Origin: Prostheceraeus crozeri
Taxonomy: Eukaryota > Platyhelminthes > Polycladida > Euryleptidae
Reading direction: 5' to 3'
DNA length: 64,000 nt
Assembly: GCA_907163375.1 (NCBI GenBank)
Contig: CAJQUW010005339.1
Span: 1 to 64,000, forward strand
Made by a program: the position numbers and the translations under genes. Position 1 is the first letter of the stretch; each line of letters begins with the position of its first letter. Shown piece by piece: positions 39,743-52,314 of this stretch. The notes under the pieces were generated by a model, which saw only the letters and a program-made list of their open reading frames with translations, was not told the origin of the DNA and did no database searches.

Positions 39743-40306
39743 AGAACTGACACTCAGACCTTCTGCTTGACCACTTCAGCAGTTGAGTCTTTACTTCTTG
39801 ACTTTGACTTTTTCACTTGTGTGTTGTTGATAGGATAATAACAAAATCTTATTGTTTTCTGAGGACACCGGGCCACTGCGTTGGCCAAGATTTGTGCACC
39901 CTTTTTCGGGGTTTCCAAGCTCATAAAGAGCTTTGTACTTAATGTCCTGAATGGGCATTGTTTTGCCCCAAGGGGTCTCAAATAAAAGTTATCTTGAACC
40001 ACAGGAAACGCCTTGTACGCCTCGCCAGTTTGTGTGGGGCGAAAGGTATCAGTCGTAGCAAATGTTCGCGAGAATACACATGTTTGGAGGTCAGGTTAGT
40101 CATGACTCCTATTAGTCATCTTTCACAAAGCTGAAGATTATGGCGATAGTATGTAATTTAACAGTAGACCAAAACCGAAGAATTAACGACGTTAAACGAA
40201 TATTTGCGGAGATAATGATATTGGAATTGGACAGAGCGAGTATCGGGCATCACGGAGATATAAAAAACCACACATGTAAGGCATTGGAAACAAGCAGAGA
40301 AGCCAA

Positions 40307-41130
40307 ACTTTCTTCCTGAACATTCTTTCCTGTTTTTGGTCGATGACTAATGTACAAGTTGTAAATTTTTACGATGTTTCTTGGACTATCACTTTCAAAT
40401 CGGTCAACACATTTGGCCTCGATGACACCGTCTCGTAAACCGCCACTTCTAGTTTTGGTGCAGTCTTCAGTATATCGTAAAAACATTTTACCGGAATCCG
40501 GGTCACTGAGGAGCTGGATTTGAGAAATTCTCCAAACCGCAATTGACGATGTTCCTTTCTGGCTCTGAGTCCGAAATGTAAGCCAATTAAATAAATCAAT
40601 GTCCTTAGCAGCTTTCGAGGAGATTCTGTTCCCAAATGATTGTCTGTCCAAAGCCTCTCTTCAGTATCCTTAGAAATGCAGCTTTCTTTTTTCTTATATA
40701 GGCCGATTCCTTCCCTTGTTGCACTCTTCATGCAAGCATCTAGAGCTTGAACTCCCTCAGTGAACTCAGCGTCTTTGAGAAAGTTCCATTCACGTTTAAG
40801 CTCATAGTGAAAATAGTGGAATAAAGAAGAAATCAATTGTCTTAGACTCTCTCCAGGAAACTTTGAGCCGTCCTTTTTCCTAATGTCATTAATGAAAAGG
40901 GGCAGCAGAAAAGCGACATTGCCTTTTGACATCTCTTCAATGGAGTTTAATACCATAAGTTCTGTTGAATTAATTTGTAAAATATGCTGATTTCTAGCAT
41001 CGTTGTATTCTCTAAACTTTTTGTAAGCCCAATTTTCCTTATAGACAGTTGCATGAGGCATCATTTCCTTTATTTTTCTATCTATATCTTCTGGTGTAGA
41101 AAACTGTTGAAGTGGTGCTGAATTAGTCAT
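40307..41130 (-). pseudogene. tyrosine recombinase N-terminal/core relic, duplicate
   Basis: Copy of 32944-33767 by duplication with the same frameshift; it lacks its C-terminal part locally. It carries the same motifs (FGLRARKEH, LRYTEDCTKTRSGG). Confidence 0.7.
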
Positions 41131-41470
41131 TGTTGAACGAGATTGTTATGATTACTGATACTGTCCACGTATCATGGCTTAAAATTTGAAATCCAAACAC
41201 TGCAAGGTACAGATAGTAGCATAGCAAGATGCAAAATGTAAAACTTGCTGGGCTGCATAGATAAAACCATGGAATTCTAATATATCTAGAAGTCCATGGA
41301 CAAAAATGAACTAGATCGCTTTACATATGGATATCCATGTGTGTCTCAGGTATATAGCCTTCATAGATTTCTTGCAATGTTTTCTTCAATATCCACAATT
41401 CACAGATATTTAGAAGTCTATGCACAATTATGCATAGAACAGCATTTTCAGAGATTTCTAGAAAGTATTT

Positions 41471-41634
41471 AACAAAGTTAATACATGGCTTACTAGTGCA
41501 TCCACTTTCTGGTAATTGCACGAGAAATAGAGATATCTGTCTCAAAAACTCTCGCTTTCGGCTCGAGTTTTCAACAGATATCTCTATTTCTCGTGCAATT
41601 ATCCATCGTGAATGCACAGTAAGCCATGTATTAA
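41471..41634. repeat. imperfect inverted repeat, duplicate copy
   Basis: Copy of 34108-34271 inside the right 2,285-bp repeat, with one noted substitution in the loop-side arm (41566). Confidence 0.65.
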
Positions 41635-42319
41635 CTATTAGTAATAAGATTTCTATATAGCAAAACTACTTAGCGAGATAAACTGGTATAGTTTAAAGCT
41701 ATATGTCGTCGGGCATAAATTAACTGGCAACGAGGTTGAAATATTCGCCTCTTTTGAGTGTCTCTCCTGCTTAGCTACTTAAACCTACGCTTCTAAATGC
41801 GCTATCCTTTTGAGTTGGTCATCATATTTTGGCTAGAGCATGCATAGCAATGGATTTTTATAGTGCTGGAACGTTGAGTTAATTGTTACATTAAGGATAA
41901 CGAATTTACTTATCGTGATCATCCTTTCTTGGGTGAACTTTATGAGGTTTACACAGATAATTTCCATTGATAAAAATGCGATTTTATGTTTAAGATGCGC
42001 GGCATGACTTTCATGAACAACTTGTGTATATGACTTAAAAGGCTTATAGGGCGATAATTGCTGCAGTCTAGTCTGCTGTTCTTTTTGTAAATGACAACTA
42101 TGAGAGCCTCTTTGAAGTTTGAGGCACATTGCCTGTTGAGAGGATAGCATTGAATAACTGTAACAGAGCATTGACTATTGGTTCGCCGCCAACTTTTAGG
42201 AATTCAGAATAAATATTGTCAATGCCACGACTTTTCCAGCTCTTCATTTTGCTAGTCGCTGAGGTGATTTCTCATCTTAGCATGGGTTTGATGTCATCGC
42301 ACGGCGAATCTTGAACATA

Positions 42320-44020
42320 CGTGGTGCGTTCAATAAGTGGCCGACCTCACCCATTTAATTTTTGGTTAAGTCGTTGGTATTTCTTTTACAGTAGAACATG
42401 TGTATCAAAGTTCGTTTAATACCAGAATTTCTGAAGTGTTATGTTTTCCCCCCAATTTTCAGATGTCAAAATTCGTAAATGACATCTTATTTTTTCAATC
42501 TTTAAATTTTCAAATTCTTATTTCTTGCTAATTCGGTGAGCGTGTATCTTAATACAGAGAAAGACTGGTTACAAGAAAACAAATTCTGTTTTAGCATTTC
42601 ATTTTTCTACCTATCCACCGTTATTTTCGACACACTTGCTCCAGCGTTCAAGGAGGCACGAAAAAGCGTCTTCAAAGAAATCCTCTGACAAAGAAGAAAA
42701 AAAGAGTTCAACGGATTCCTGAAGCTCTTCGTCGGTGTCGAAATGATGCCCACTCAAGTGCTTCTTGAGGTGATTGAAAATCCAGAAGTCACTCGGTGCA
42801 AGGTCAGCTCTGTATGTTGAACAAGAGTCAGTCCTTCGTTCCCGATAGTCGATTCTGTAACGGCTGCCTCATGAATTGGTGCGTTGTCGTGGAGAAGCCA
42901 TAGTAGGACACTTCTTTGCTTTCTCCGTTTTCTCCTCACTTCCACCACAAGATCACTGTAATACTTTGCATTAATGATTCTTCCTGTCGGCACGAAATTG
43001 AGCATAATGATGCCATGTCTATCCCAAAAGACTGACAGCATCATCGCACGCCGATGCGACGTTGAGGAACTCATTTTTTTCGATGGCTTCTCTCCTGGAA
43101 GTTTCCATTCTGATGATCCCCTCTTTGATTCAGTTAGATAACGACTTAAGGGAGTTTCATCCTCGGTGATCATGTTAGAAATTGTTCAACATGCTGTTCA
43201 AAAGTATTGATGTTCAGCAAACAGCATGCCTTTCTACGTTCCATGATTTCAGCAGAAAGGAACCGACGAACAAATCTTGAGCAAAGCTTTTGAATTCCCA
43301 AAGCTTTGAGACGTTCGCTAATGGTTCCAACGCTACAATTGAATTTGGTTGACAACTTCCATACCGTTATTCGTCAGTCGCTCTGAACTTTTTCCATCAG
43401 ATCCTCGTCGATAGAAATTTCTGTAGGTCTTCCTTCTCTTGCTTCATCGACGACTGAAACTCGACCACCTTTGAATTCCCTTGCCCAATATTTAACATTC
43501 GTGTGAGAAGGAGCACTTTTGCCATAGACAGCATTGAATTCATTAAATATGTCTTTAACAGAAGTCCCTTTTAAAACAAAAAATTGAATGACACCGCGAT
43601 TCGATTTGCGAAACTTCCAACGTCACTTTCGTCAACTTCGATCAGAAAGCACACAGTTCGTGTTGCACATTGAACAATGGTTCACATGACAACTCATGTA
43701 GTCACATGGCCGCGTGCGTAATAGTCAATAACAGCGCATAAGAGCAATAACGGCTCATTATGACTGCTAACACTAACTAACTGCCTGGCTAGTGATGAAT
43801 GAATAAGTAACTGAGGTTAGAAAAATAAGAATTTGAAAATTCAAAGATTGAAAAAATAAGATGTCATTTACGAATTTTGACATCTGAAAATTGGGGGAAA
43901 TATAACGTTACTTCAGAAATTCTGGTATTAAACGAATTTTGATACACACTGTAAAAGAAATACCAACAACTTAATCAAAAATTAAATGGGTGAGGTCGGC
44001 CACTTATTGAACGCACCACG
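42320..44020 (-). mobile_element. mariner element with TA target duplication, 1,701 bp
   Basis: Inverted repeats starting CGTGGTGCGTTCAATAAGTG at 42320 and, complementary, ending at 44020, similar over about 150 bp, with TA on both sides (42318-42319 and 44021-44022). The minus strand carries a transposase relic. Length is slightly above the usual 1.3 kb of mariners because of the long TIRs. Confidence 0.9.
42608..43685 (-). pseudogene. mariner-type transposase, broken
   Basis: It shows an N-terminal helix-turn-helix region (NCSVGTISERLKALG, VRRFLSAEIMERRKACC), DETPLSRYLTESKRGSSEW, VFWDRHGIIMLNFVP and HDNAPIH, all mariner transposase landmarks containing two of the catalytic Asp positions. 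The end has SGFSITSRS in one frame and SDFW-type sequence in another. Multiple stops and frame changes show it is inactive. Confidence 0.8.
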
Positions 44021-44240
44021 TATATTGGAGTGACTTAGTCTTTATAAAGGTCTTCATAGAACTTTGCCCAACGTTCGAGAATATCCTCTTTATTGGTTAG
44101 GATATTACCATGGTCATCTTTTATGCCCCAGCTGATGGATTTTGGTTTCGCTTTTAGCTTCTTCAAGGCAGCATGGTAGAGTTCATGAAGTGGCAGATTA
44201 TTGAGCTCTTCATTGTTTTCTTCTATTTGTTATAATTTGT

Positions 44241-45327
44241 CTTTTTTGACAAGCTTTTGGATTCTGCTATGGGAATTTTATATTAAGTCGAAGATGGTCC
44301 GATCTCTTTTCTAATTCTGTGTTCCTCAAGATCACCCTACAATTTCAACAATGTAGCCTACGTGTGTTTGAAATAAAGTCAAATTAAAAAACGGTAATCC
44401 GAATCACAACCAATCTTGTCTCAGTATTTTGTGGGATGGAAACGTACTTCGAAAATTGCATAAATGAAAGCTATTTTCTATTAACATTGAAACATATATA
44501 CTCTTTTTGAAAACACCTCATGCACGTGCACTAGATACTTTTCGTCATCCCTGAAAATGGAATTTGCAATATGAAGCAAAAAAGATACATCATATTTTCT
44601 CTGTCGGTATGACAATATGGATGGAAATGCTTAATCAATGTGAGCAAAAATTAAAATGCTACCTTGATAATTCATATACACCAAAGTATATAGATAACCG
44701 TCCTGTTTGAAAAGCTAAGTATGAATTACAAGTTTGCAATTAACTTGACAATAAAGTTGTTTTTCAAGTTACAATGACGATCAACTCTTACATGAATTAC
44801 ACAAAATCATCTGAATAGAATGCCCTGCATTATGACTCCCAATCTTTTTTTTTTTGATTATCATGATATTCATCATCTCAAGTGAAGACATCTGAACTAC
44901 TGCCAACAACTGTACTGGTTTTTACAACAGCAATGTCGATTTTAAAATGTGAATAGATGTGTCAATAATTATGACTGTTCTGCCAATAACCAATATGTTG
45001 ATTTAAGTATAGGATATCAAACGATATTTGAAAGCATTATCAACATAACAAACGACGGCCGCAGGCCGGAGTTTGTTGTAGGATAATGCTTGAAAATATC
45101 GTATGATATCTATCATAACGCCTAGTTTTACTTGTAATTCGGAGTGTGATATCTGATGTATCTGGTATATCTGAAAGTATTAACACTTTCTATGATTCAT
45201 AGACATCCCTGCTGTAGTTTGCCAGGAAGCCTTTTTCTACGCATTGTATTCAAATTTCAAACACGCTTGAATAAACCAAAATCAGCAGGCATCGGCTATC
45301 ATAGTTTATCTGAAATTGCCAACAATC
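44241..45327. other. AT-rich interval with one long hairpin
   Basis: No gene is supported. Mostly AT-rich unique sequence; contains the inverted repeat at 45013-45110, listed separately. Confidence 0.4.
45013..45110. repeat. imperfect hairpin, about 47-bp arms
   Basis: GATATCAAACGATATTT and AAGCATTATC on the left face their complements on the right. The centre is CGGCCGCAGGCCG. The centre is GC-rich in an AT-rich region. Possible MITE or palindromic foldback; no TSD recognised. Confidence 0.7.
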
Positions 45328-46406
45328 ATGACAGCTGCAAATAATCGATTTAACTTATTTACGAATGATTCCGAAGTATCGGATATAATAAAATCAAGTA
45401 TTCCAGAGGCAACTAGAAAAAAGTCGAAATGAGGCATAAAAGTGTTAAATGATTACAAAAATGCAATAAATTAATCAATTTTGAAAAGTTCGTCAAACGA
45501 ATTGATGGTTTTGAATGAATACCAATACTTTACTAAAGGTGATCTAATGTTTTTACTTCCAAAATTCATCATCGATGTCCGAAAGGAGAATAGAACGTAA
45601 TATCCACCAGAATCATTGAGACAATTATTCTGCGCAATTTTCCATTACTATCGCTATGAAGAGGAAAAGACATGGGATTTTTTCCGTGACCCTGATTCTT
45701 TAGTGTCTCGAAAATCCCTTGACAGCACGATGAGAAAAGCTACCAAAGAAGGGCTGGGATTACAAAAGAGGAAGGCAGAATTCATTCCAATTGAAATAGA
45801 AGAACAACTCTGGGACGATGGACATTTGGGTGTTCACAAACAGAACAACTTTTGATAACTATTTTATACTTGATCGGTCTCCATTTTGGTCTACGCGATG
45901 ATCATCGACCAAAGCATGGAAAAAACATCAATAATTTTTATCTCCAGTCCATCGAACAACCAAAAGGATATGTGTGGTACAAAGACCAGCCAGTTGGGGA
46001 AAACAAAATTGGAAACATCACCAAAGAACTGTTTGAAGACGCAGGCATCGGTGGCCATTTCACAAATCATTCCTTAAGAAGATCTAAGGTAACAAGAATG
46101 TTTCAAGCAGGTGCACAAAAGGATTAAGTGAAGAAGGAATCTGCTCATCGGAGCGACAACGGTGTTTTCGCATATCGTGAGTTTTCCCAAACGGAAAAGA
46201 TTAACTTTGAGATGATGCTGGAACCTAGAAAAATGATTGAAAGTATCAAGACGAGTACCATGGTGAATGATATGATACCGGTGGCCTCAAAGGTACCAGT
46301 TATAGAAGACAATGCTGAAACGAATAATGGTAGTGAAAATGAAAAGAATTGCAAAGTCAGAATTATTGTGAAAAACGCGGACAAATCGGTGATCATTGAG
46401 TTGTGA
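45328..46406 (+). pseudogene. tyrosine recombinase (DUF3504/Crypton-like), plus-strand relic
   Basis: Homologue of 33767-32944 plus 9779-9350, on the other strand. The N-terminus is degraded by stops (45328-45615). Then follow LRQLFCAIFHYYRYEEEKTW and LYLIGLHFGLRDDHRPKHGK, in which the segment between the Arg box and the HRPKHGKN box has been deleted. FYLQSIEQPKGYVWYKDQPV and TNHSLRRSKVTRMFQAG (H-x-x-R box) come next. A TAA at 46125-46127 follows this box. Clearly inactive. Confidence 0.7.
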
Positions 46407-47272
46407 CTATTAACTTTGACTCTACATATCTTGCATTCTTATAGCATCCATTAATTGCGTTCAATTTTGTTAATCATTGTGCAATTTTGTTAATTAGATA
46501 GCTTTAAATTAGAATATATATTCTATTACTGAATAATAATCGTGGATTGCTGGAACCATAATGCACTAGCTATGATTAAGTAAAGTTATTTCTATTCCTC
46601 CATCCCCTATGTCTCCGTGTATTTTCTAGGTAGACGAAACACTGTCTAAATACTGAAGAAAGTTTCAGATATCTATACATTTCCATATGATAATCCATGG
46701 ACTTCTATAATATAGCATCTGGACAGAAATCTGAACAGATATCATTGACCCTTCTATACGAAATGAGGCTGACTATTTGAATCGATGTCATTCATACAGA
46801 AGTTATGTGCATTGTATTCTTGTTATTCTTGCTCTGCGGGCGTTGTTAATTAGTGTTTTTCAAATCATCAGCGATGTTTGTAGAGAAAGGAAAATGCTGA
46901 GCATATGCTCTGTGTTTGTGTATCGGTATAAGAATGACAGTAAATTTAAAGACTCTCCACCTACATTTCACTGCTTATCTTTGAAAAATAAGCCACAGAA
47001 TCTATCGATAAAGAACAATGTGATTTACACCGACGACCAAACCAAAATTATTCTTCTTTGGTGGCAAAGTTAATACATTCTCACAATTGTCTTCCTCAGG
47101 AAGAAGAAGAAGAAGTCTCAATCGATATGGAAGCATAGCCCTCAAATGTGAAATGAAAACTGACTTCGTTCGTCGCCTCAAATTAAACTAAAAAGATGTG
47201 TGAATACGAGTAAGACTATACTCGTACTTTTTGAATTTTCGAGCAACAGAAATCTGATTGCAAGATAACAGA
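46407..47272. other. AT-rich interval before element C
   Basis: No recognisable gene or element. Contains a short GAAGAAGAAGAAGAAG run (about 47101-47116). A 98-aa frame at 46777-47073 has no homologue that I recognise and no promoter signals; I do not annotate it. Confidence 0.35.
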
Positions 47273-50200
47273 AGTAGTAATCCCATCCAAGGCGCAAGTC
47301 CAAAATGTGCAAAGATGAGTCATCCCCCCCTCTGGCCAGAGGAAGGAAGTGGCCAAGGATGTGGTGGGAGGAATGGGTCCGAGAGGAGAAAACTGGTCCC
47401 TACCCCCCCTCTGGAAGGAAGGAAGGAGTTTTCCGGTAAGGGATGGGAAGGAAGGTGATAGGAATGTGGGAGGGATAGAGTGAGAAAAGGGTGGGTGTTG
47501 GTGGTGTTTGGGATGAGAAAAGTTGGAAATCGTCATGAAGGAGGATTTGGATGTGAAAGTGGAGTTTAGATTTGGAATCTGCGTGAAATTTGGGGTGGGG
47601 AAGGAAGGAAGGAGGAGTTTTCCTGAGAGGCAAGGGGTGGAGCGATAGAGTTGGAAAAGGGCGGGTTTTGGTGGTTTTGGGATGAGAAAAGTCGTTTTCC
47701 GTCATGAAGGAGACCTCGGATGGGAAAACGGAGGCCATATTCGGAATCTACGTGAAATTTTGGGTTAGGAAGGATGTTTCCAGCAAAATCGGAGAGAAAA
47801 AGTTTTGAGAACGTCCCCCCCTCTGGAACGAGACTTCCAACTTTGGTGTTAGAGATCGTATAAAGTCGTGTGATAGCTCATTTGAAAGCTAGGAGTGAGA
47901 AAAATGCAGTGGAAAGCTCAGTTTGGTCCAATTTTCCTGGGTTGAGGGAGGAAAATGGCACGAAAACGTCAGAGTTGGAAAAGGGCGGGTTTTGGTGGTT
48001 TTGGGATGAGAAAAGTCGTTTTTCGACATGAAGGAGGTCTCAGATGGGAAAACGGAGTGCAAATTCGGACGTTTTGGCCAATGTTGGGTCTAGGAACTTC
48101 TTCCCAGCTCAATCGGAGAGAAAAAGTTCTGACCCCACCTCTGGAACGAGACTTCCAACTTTGGTGTTAGAGATCGTAGAAAGTCGTGTGATAGCTCATT
48201 TGAAAGCTAAGAATGAGAAAAATGCAGTGGAAAGCTCAGTTGGGTCCTATTATCCTGGGTTGAGGGAGAAAAATGGCAGGAAAACGTCAGAGTTGGAAAA
48301 GTCAGGTGTTGGATGTTTCGGGATGAGAAAAGTCGTTTTTCGACATGAAGGAGTGCTCGGATGGGAAAACGGAGTGCAAGTTCGGACGTTTTGACCAATG
48401 TTGGGTCTAGGAACTTCTTTCCAGCTCAATCGGAGAGAAAAAGTGCTGACCCCCTCTCGGCAGCTATCTTCCAACTTTGGTTGTAGGGATCGTAGAAAGT
48501 CGTGCAATAGCTCGTTTGAAAGCTGGCAGTGAGAAAAATGCAGTGGAAGACACGGCTTGTTCCTATCTGCCTTCGTATAGATGTGAGACGTCAGTGAAAA
48601 TTTTAGACATTGGCGAAAAAACGACAGAGTTAGAATTTTTATGAAAATCGCTCTATCGGGTGAACGACGCCTCGGACGGGAAATCAGAGACCAGATTTGG
48701 AATCAGCGTGCAATTCTGCATCTAGAGGGTGAGTTTCAAGTCAATCGGAGAGAAAAAGTTTTGAGAACGTCTCCCCCCTCTGGAACGAGACTTCCAACTT
48801 TGGTGTTAGAGATCGTATAAAGTCGTGTGATAGCTCATTTGAAAGCTAGGAGTGAGAAAAATGCAGTGGAAAGCTCAGTTTGGTCCAATTTTCCTGGGTT
48901 GGGGGAGAAAAATGGCACGAAAACGTCAGAGTTGGAAAAGGGCGGGTTTTGGTGGTTTTGGGATGAGAAAAGTCGTTTTTCGACATGAAGGAGGTCTCAG
49001 ATGGGAAAACGGAGTGCAAATTCGGACGTTTTGGCCAATGTTGGGTCTAGGAACTTCTTCCCAGCTCAATCGGAGAGAAAAAGTTCTGACCCCACCTCTG
49101 GAACGAGACTTCCAACTTTGGTGTTAGAGATCGTAGAAAGTCGTGTGATAGCTCATTTGAAAGCTAAGAATGAGAAAAATGCAGTGGAAAGCTCAGTTGG
49201 GTCCTATTATCCTGGGTTGAGGGAGGAAAATGGCAGGAAAACGTCAGAGTTGGAAAAGTCAGGTGTTCGATGTTTTGGGATGAGAAAAGTCGTTTTTCGA
49301 CATGAAGGAGTGCTCGGATGGGAAAACGGAGTGCAAGTTCGGACGTTTTGACCAATGTTGGGTCTAGGAACTTCTTTCCAGCTCAATCGGAGAGAAAAAG
49401 TTCTGACCCCCTCTCGGCAGCTATCTTCCAACTTTGGTTGTAGGGATCGTAGAAAGTCGTGCAATAGCTCGTTTGAAAGCTGGCAGTGAGAAAAATGCAG
49501 TGGAAGACACGGCTTGTTCCTATCTGCCTTCGTATAGATGTGAGACGTCAGTGAAAATTTTAGACATTGGCGAAAAAACGACAGAGTTAGAATTTTTATG
49601 AAAATCGCTCTATCGGGTGAACGACGCCTCGGACGGGAAATCAGAGACCAGATTTGGAATCAGCGTGCAATTCTGCATCTAGAGGGTGAGTTTCAAGTCA
49701 ATCGGAGAGAAAAAGTTTTGAGAACGTCTCCCCCCTCTGGAACGAGACTTCCAACTTTGGTGTTAGAGATCGTATAAAGTCGTGTGATAGCTCATTTGAA
49801 ATCTAGGAGTGAGAAAAATGCAGTGGAAAGCTCAGTTTGGTCCAATTTTCCTGGGTTGAGGGAGAAAAATGGCACGAAAACGTCAGAGTTGGAAAAGGGC
49901 GGGTTTTGGTGGTTTTGGGATGAGAAAAGTCGTTTTTCGACATGAAGGAGGTCTCAGATGGGAAAACGGAGTGCAAATTCGGACGTTTTGGCCAATGTTG
50001 GGTCTAGGAACTTCTTCCCAGCTCAATCGGAGAGAAAAAGTTCTGACCCCACCTCTGGAACGAGACTTCCAACTTTGGTGTTAGAGATCGTAGAAAGTCG
50101 TGTGATAGCTCATTTGAAAGCTAAGAATGAGAAAAATGCAGTGGAAAGCTCAGTTGGGTCCTATTATCCTGGGTTGAGGGAGGAAAATGGCAGGAAAACG

Positions 50201-50690
50201 TCAGAGTTGGAAAAGTCAGGTGTTCGATGTTTTGGGATGAGAAAAGTCGTTTTTCGACATGAAGGAGTGCTCGGATGGGAAAACGGAGTGCAAGTTCGGA
50301 CGTTTTGACCAATGTTGGGTCTAGGAACTTCTTTCCAGCTCAATCGGAGAGAAAAAGTTCTGACCCCCTCTCGGCAGCTATCTTCCAACTTTGGTTGTAG
50401 GGATCGTAGAAAGTCGTGCAATAGCTCGTTTGAAAGCTGGCAGTGAGAAAAATGCAGTGGAAGACACGGCTTGTTCCTATCTACCTTCGTATAGATGTGA
50501 GACGTCAGTGAAAATTTTAGACATTGGCGAAAAAACGACAGAGTTAGAATTTTTATGAAAATCGCTCTATCGGGTGAACGACGCCTCGGACGGGAAATCA
50601 GAGACCAGATTTGGAATCAGCGTGCAATTCTGCATCTAGAGGGTGAGTTTCAAGTCAATCGGAGAGAAAAAGTTGAAAAGTTGGGTCTCC
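47273..50690. repeat. expanded terminal repeat zone of element C
   Basis: The outer 530 bp has diverged TIR units with G/C runs. It is followed by three tandem copies of a 957-bp unit (47809-48765, 48766-49722, 49723-about 50680) that are almost identical. Each unit contains two TIR sub-units (GATCGTAGAAAGTCGTG) and one block with GACACGGCTTGTTCCTATCT, also present in element A's palindrome. Open frames of 60-116 aa here repeat with the unit and are not genes. Confidence 0.9.
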
Positions 50691-52310
50691 ACATGAGATT
50701 TTTTCCTGAAAATGTTAAATTGTGGCCACCTTTGGCGATGAATAGCGGAGGATTGGAAGTGAATGAAGTGCTCGGATTTCTTTTACGGGCAAGACGGCAC
50801 TTCGTTCTCTAGGATCCTACCTTTTCAGATGCGTGGAAGGTTTCGTTTCCAAATGAGAGCCTGTTGAAAATTGAGTTTTTGCGCATTTTCCAAGATTTTG
50901 GAACTTTTTGAAAAAACGAGAGATTTTTCAGCTCGGCTTCTGGTCATCGTAGAGGGTCGAGGTATGTCTTAAATGAAAGGGGAGAGCGAGAAAACATAGC
51001 ACTCAAAATTTGAAATCAATCGGAGCAGTAGAACCGGAGATAGACGGGTTTAAAGTTTTTGGATGATGGGTATTACGTCATCAGCTGATCGCCACAAACT
51101 ATATAAGCAGGGAACCGACAGAGACTTTTCATTTAGAGGAGAGCGATTGTCAAAGGTAGGTCGTCTCTCTGAGCTCCGATGATAGCTTCAGACATTCCAA
51201 ATTCCGGGTTTCTGTCCGAAACCGACTTAGAAAATTTCATTGCTGATATCAGCTAAGGCGTCAGACTTAGAGGTTCGCCAGGAGATGGCCTTCGTCTCCA
51301 GGCCATAAAAGACTCCAAAACTTTAAAGGCTCGTAACTTTGCTTCTACAAGTCCGTTTGACTTGATTCAAAAAAGGTTCGGTCGCTATTGACCTGCCCTA
51401 AGTGATAGACTACTTATAAAATGTCATTAGTGCTAAAAAAGATGAAAAATTTAAATTCACTATTTTTGGAGGTTTTCTGGGGTTTTCGACCCTGCTGAAG
51501 TCAATGAAAGGATTTGTAATGATGTCTGAGCCAGTCTTCTCATGTCTTACCATGACACAAACGAGCAAGACACGGAGAATTTTGCTGTAATATTCCACTG
51601 ACAGGGTGTTCCTTCGGGACGGCGGATGATGCCGTAGTGATAAGTGTGGCAAGGGAGTGTGTCATATTTTAGACCGAAACCGCTGGGGCAACTCATGTTG
51701 GGCATTTGACACAGTTCTCAACGTAGCACTTTGAACGCCAATCGGTTGAGTCTTAGCTATGTTGTTATGGGTGGCATCTAAACATCTCCATTGCAAAACG
51801 CTTGTGAATCACGGCTTGCTATCAAGCTGATCAAAGCAACGACTTGGTATGTTTCCTCTTGTAACTAACTCCTCCGGTTTTTATGTCAAAATCGGGGCCC
51901 GGATACCAACACAGTGACATGACGCACGTTCTGTCCGCCCGAGGTTGGATTTGTGGGTCGAGGCCTTGGAGCTGGGATAAGATCCCCTCTGAGTAATGCC
52001 TGTAACGGATTCAAGAGCTTAACACCTAAAGGGTTGCTGGCTTGCTATCAGGCCTTTGTGAAATCTCGTCTAGCCTCAGTAAGTCAGGGTTGGCAACGTC
52101 TATCTTTTGTCATTGTAACTTGGTAAAAATGAGACGGTTACTGCAGGCATTGACGTCAAACCTTTTCGCGTCATAGGGTAACCCGTCTTTGTGTTGGGAG
52201 TTGGTAACTGAAAGCACGGTGACTGCCGATGCCCATACATGGTAAAAGCGTCGTTGTCAAGTCAAAAGCATGGCCAAGTAAGGAAGGTCTGAATCATGGC
52301 TTTGCGTCAG
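50691..52310 (+). promoter_or_regulatory. upstream region of the coiled-coil gene with promoter-like site and foldable element (element C)
   Basis: Mirror of 24471-25954. TATATAAG (about 51098-51105) is followed by a leader-like stretch and a CAAAG/GTAGGT donor at 51156. The conserved foldable element is at 51607-51724. Hairpin cores are at about 51804-51818 (GGCTTG-CTAT-CAAGCT) and 52034-52049 (GGCTTG-CTAT-CAGGCC), both fully paired if G-U is allowed in this orientation. No protein gene supported. Confidence 0.45.
51607..51724 (+). ncRNA. conserved foldable RNA-like element, copy upstream of coiled-coil gene
   Basis: GTTCCTTCGGGA hairpin, ACGGC-GGATGAT-GCCGT stem-loop, AGTG pairing with CGCT, CCGAAACC, and CATGTTG pairing with CAACGTA at the end. 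The paralogous copy in the polymerase leader intron (54932-55052) keeps the same stems with different bases. No similarity to a named RNA family is claimed. Confidence 0.45.
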
Positions 52311-52314
52311 AGGG

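Larger units (their letters stand above)
34916..39993 (+). mobile_element. intact non-LTR retrotransposon (LINE), about 5.08 kb
   Basis: A two-ORF LINE with both frames fully open: ORF1 35196-36779 and ORF2 36776-39742 overlapping by four bases (ATGA). The 5' leader is about 280 bp. The 3' end has AATAAAAG (about 39980-39987) and no long A tail. It is GC-rich and unlike its AT-rich neighbours. CCHC knuckles in ORF1 and APE endonuclease plus RT in ORF2 place it in the Jockey/R1/I group. Intact ORFs and near-identical flanking repeats indicate a recent insertion. Confidence 0.9.
39994..42278. repeat. 2,285-bp direct repeat flanking the intact LINE (right copy)
   Basis: Partner of 32631-34915, beginning immediately after the LINE 3' end. 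It contains the second copies of the recombinase N-terminal relic, the inverted repeat and the RTE relic, which here continues past the repeat end. Confidence 0.9.
41813..44240 (-). mobile_element. RTE-type LINE relic, split by a mariner
   Basis: Minus strand. Upstream of the mariner (44023-44240) it encodes WGIKDDHGNILTNKEDILER and WAKFYEDLY, a phrase characteristic of the RTE linker before RT. Downstream (42278-41813) are the RT N-terminal phrases also seen at 34450-34915. Many stops and shifts. It was the target locus of both the intact LINE and the mariner. Confidence 0.65.

Noticed and set aside
35369..39753. Long minus-strand frames within the intact LINE
   Set aside because: They are shadows of the GC-rich ORF1 and ORF2 on the other strand.
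45156..45344. 62-aa frame near the 45-kb hairpin
   Set aside because: No promoter, homology or composition signal; overlaps the start of a recombinase relic.
47955..50421. Repeated 71-116-aa frames in the terminal zone of element C
   Set aside because: They repeat with the 957-bp unit and are also present in other TIR copies. Best explained as repeat by-products.
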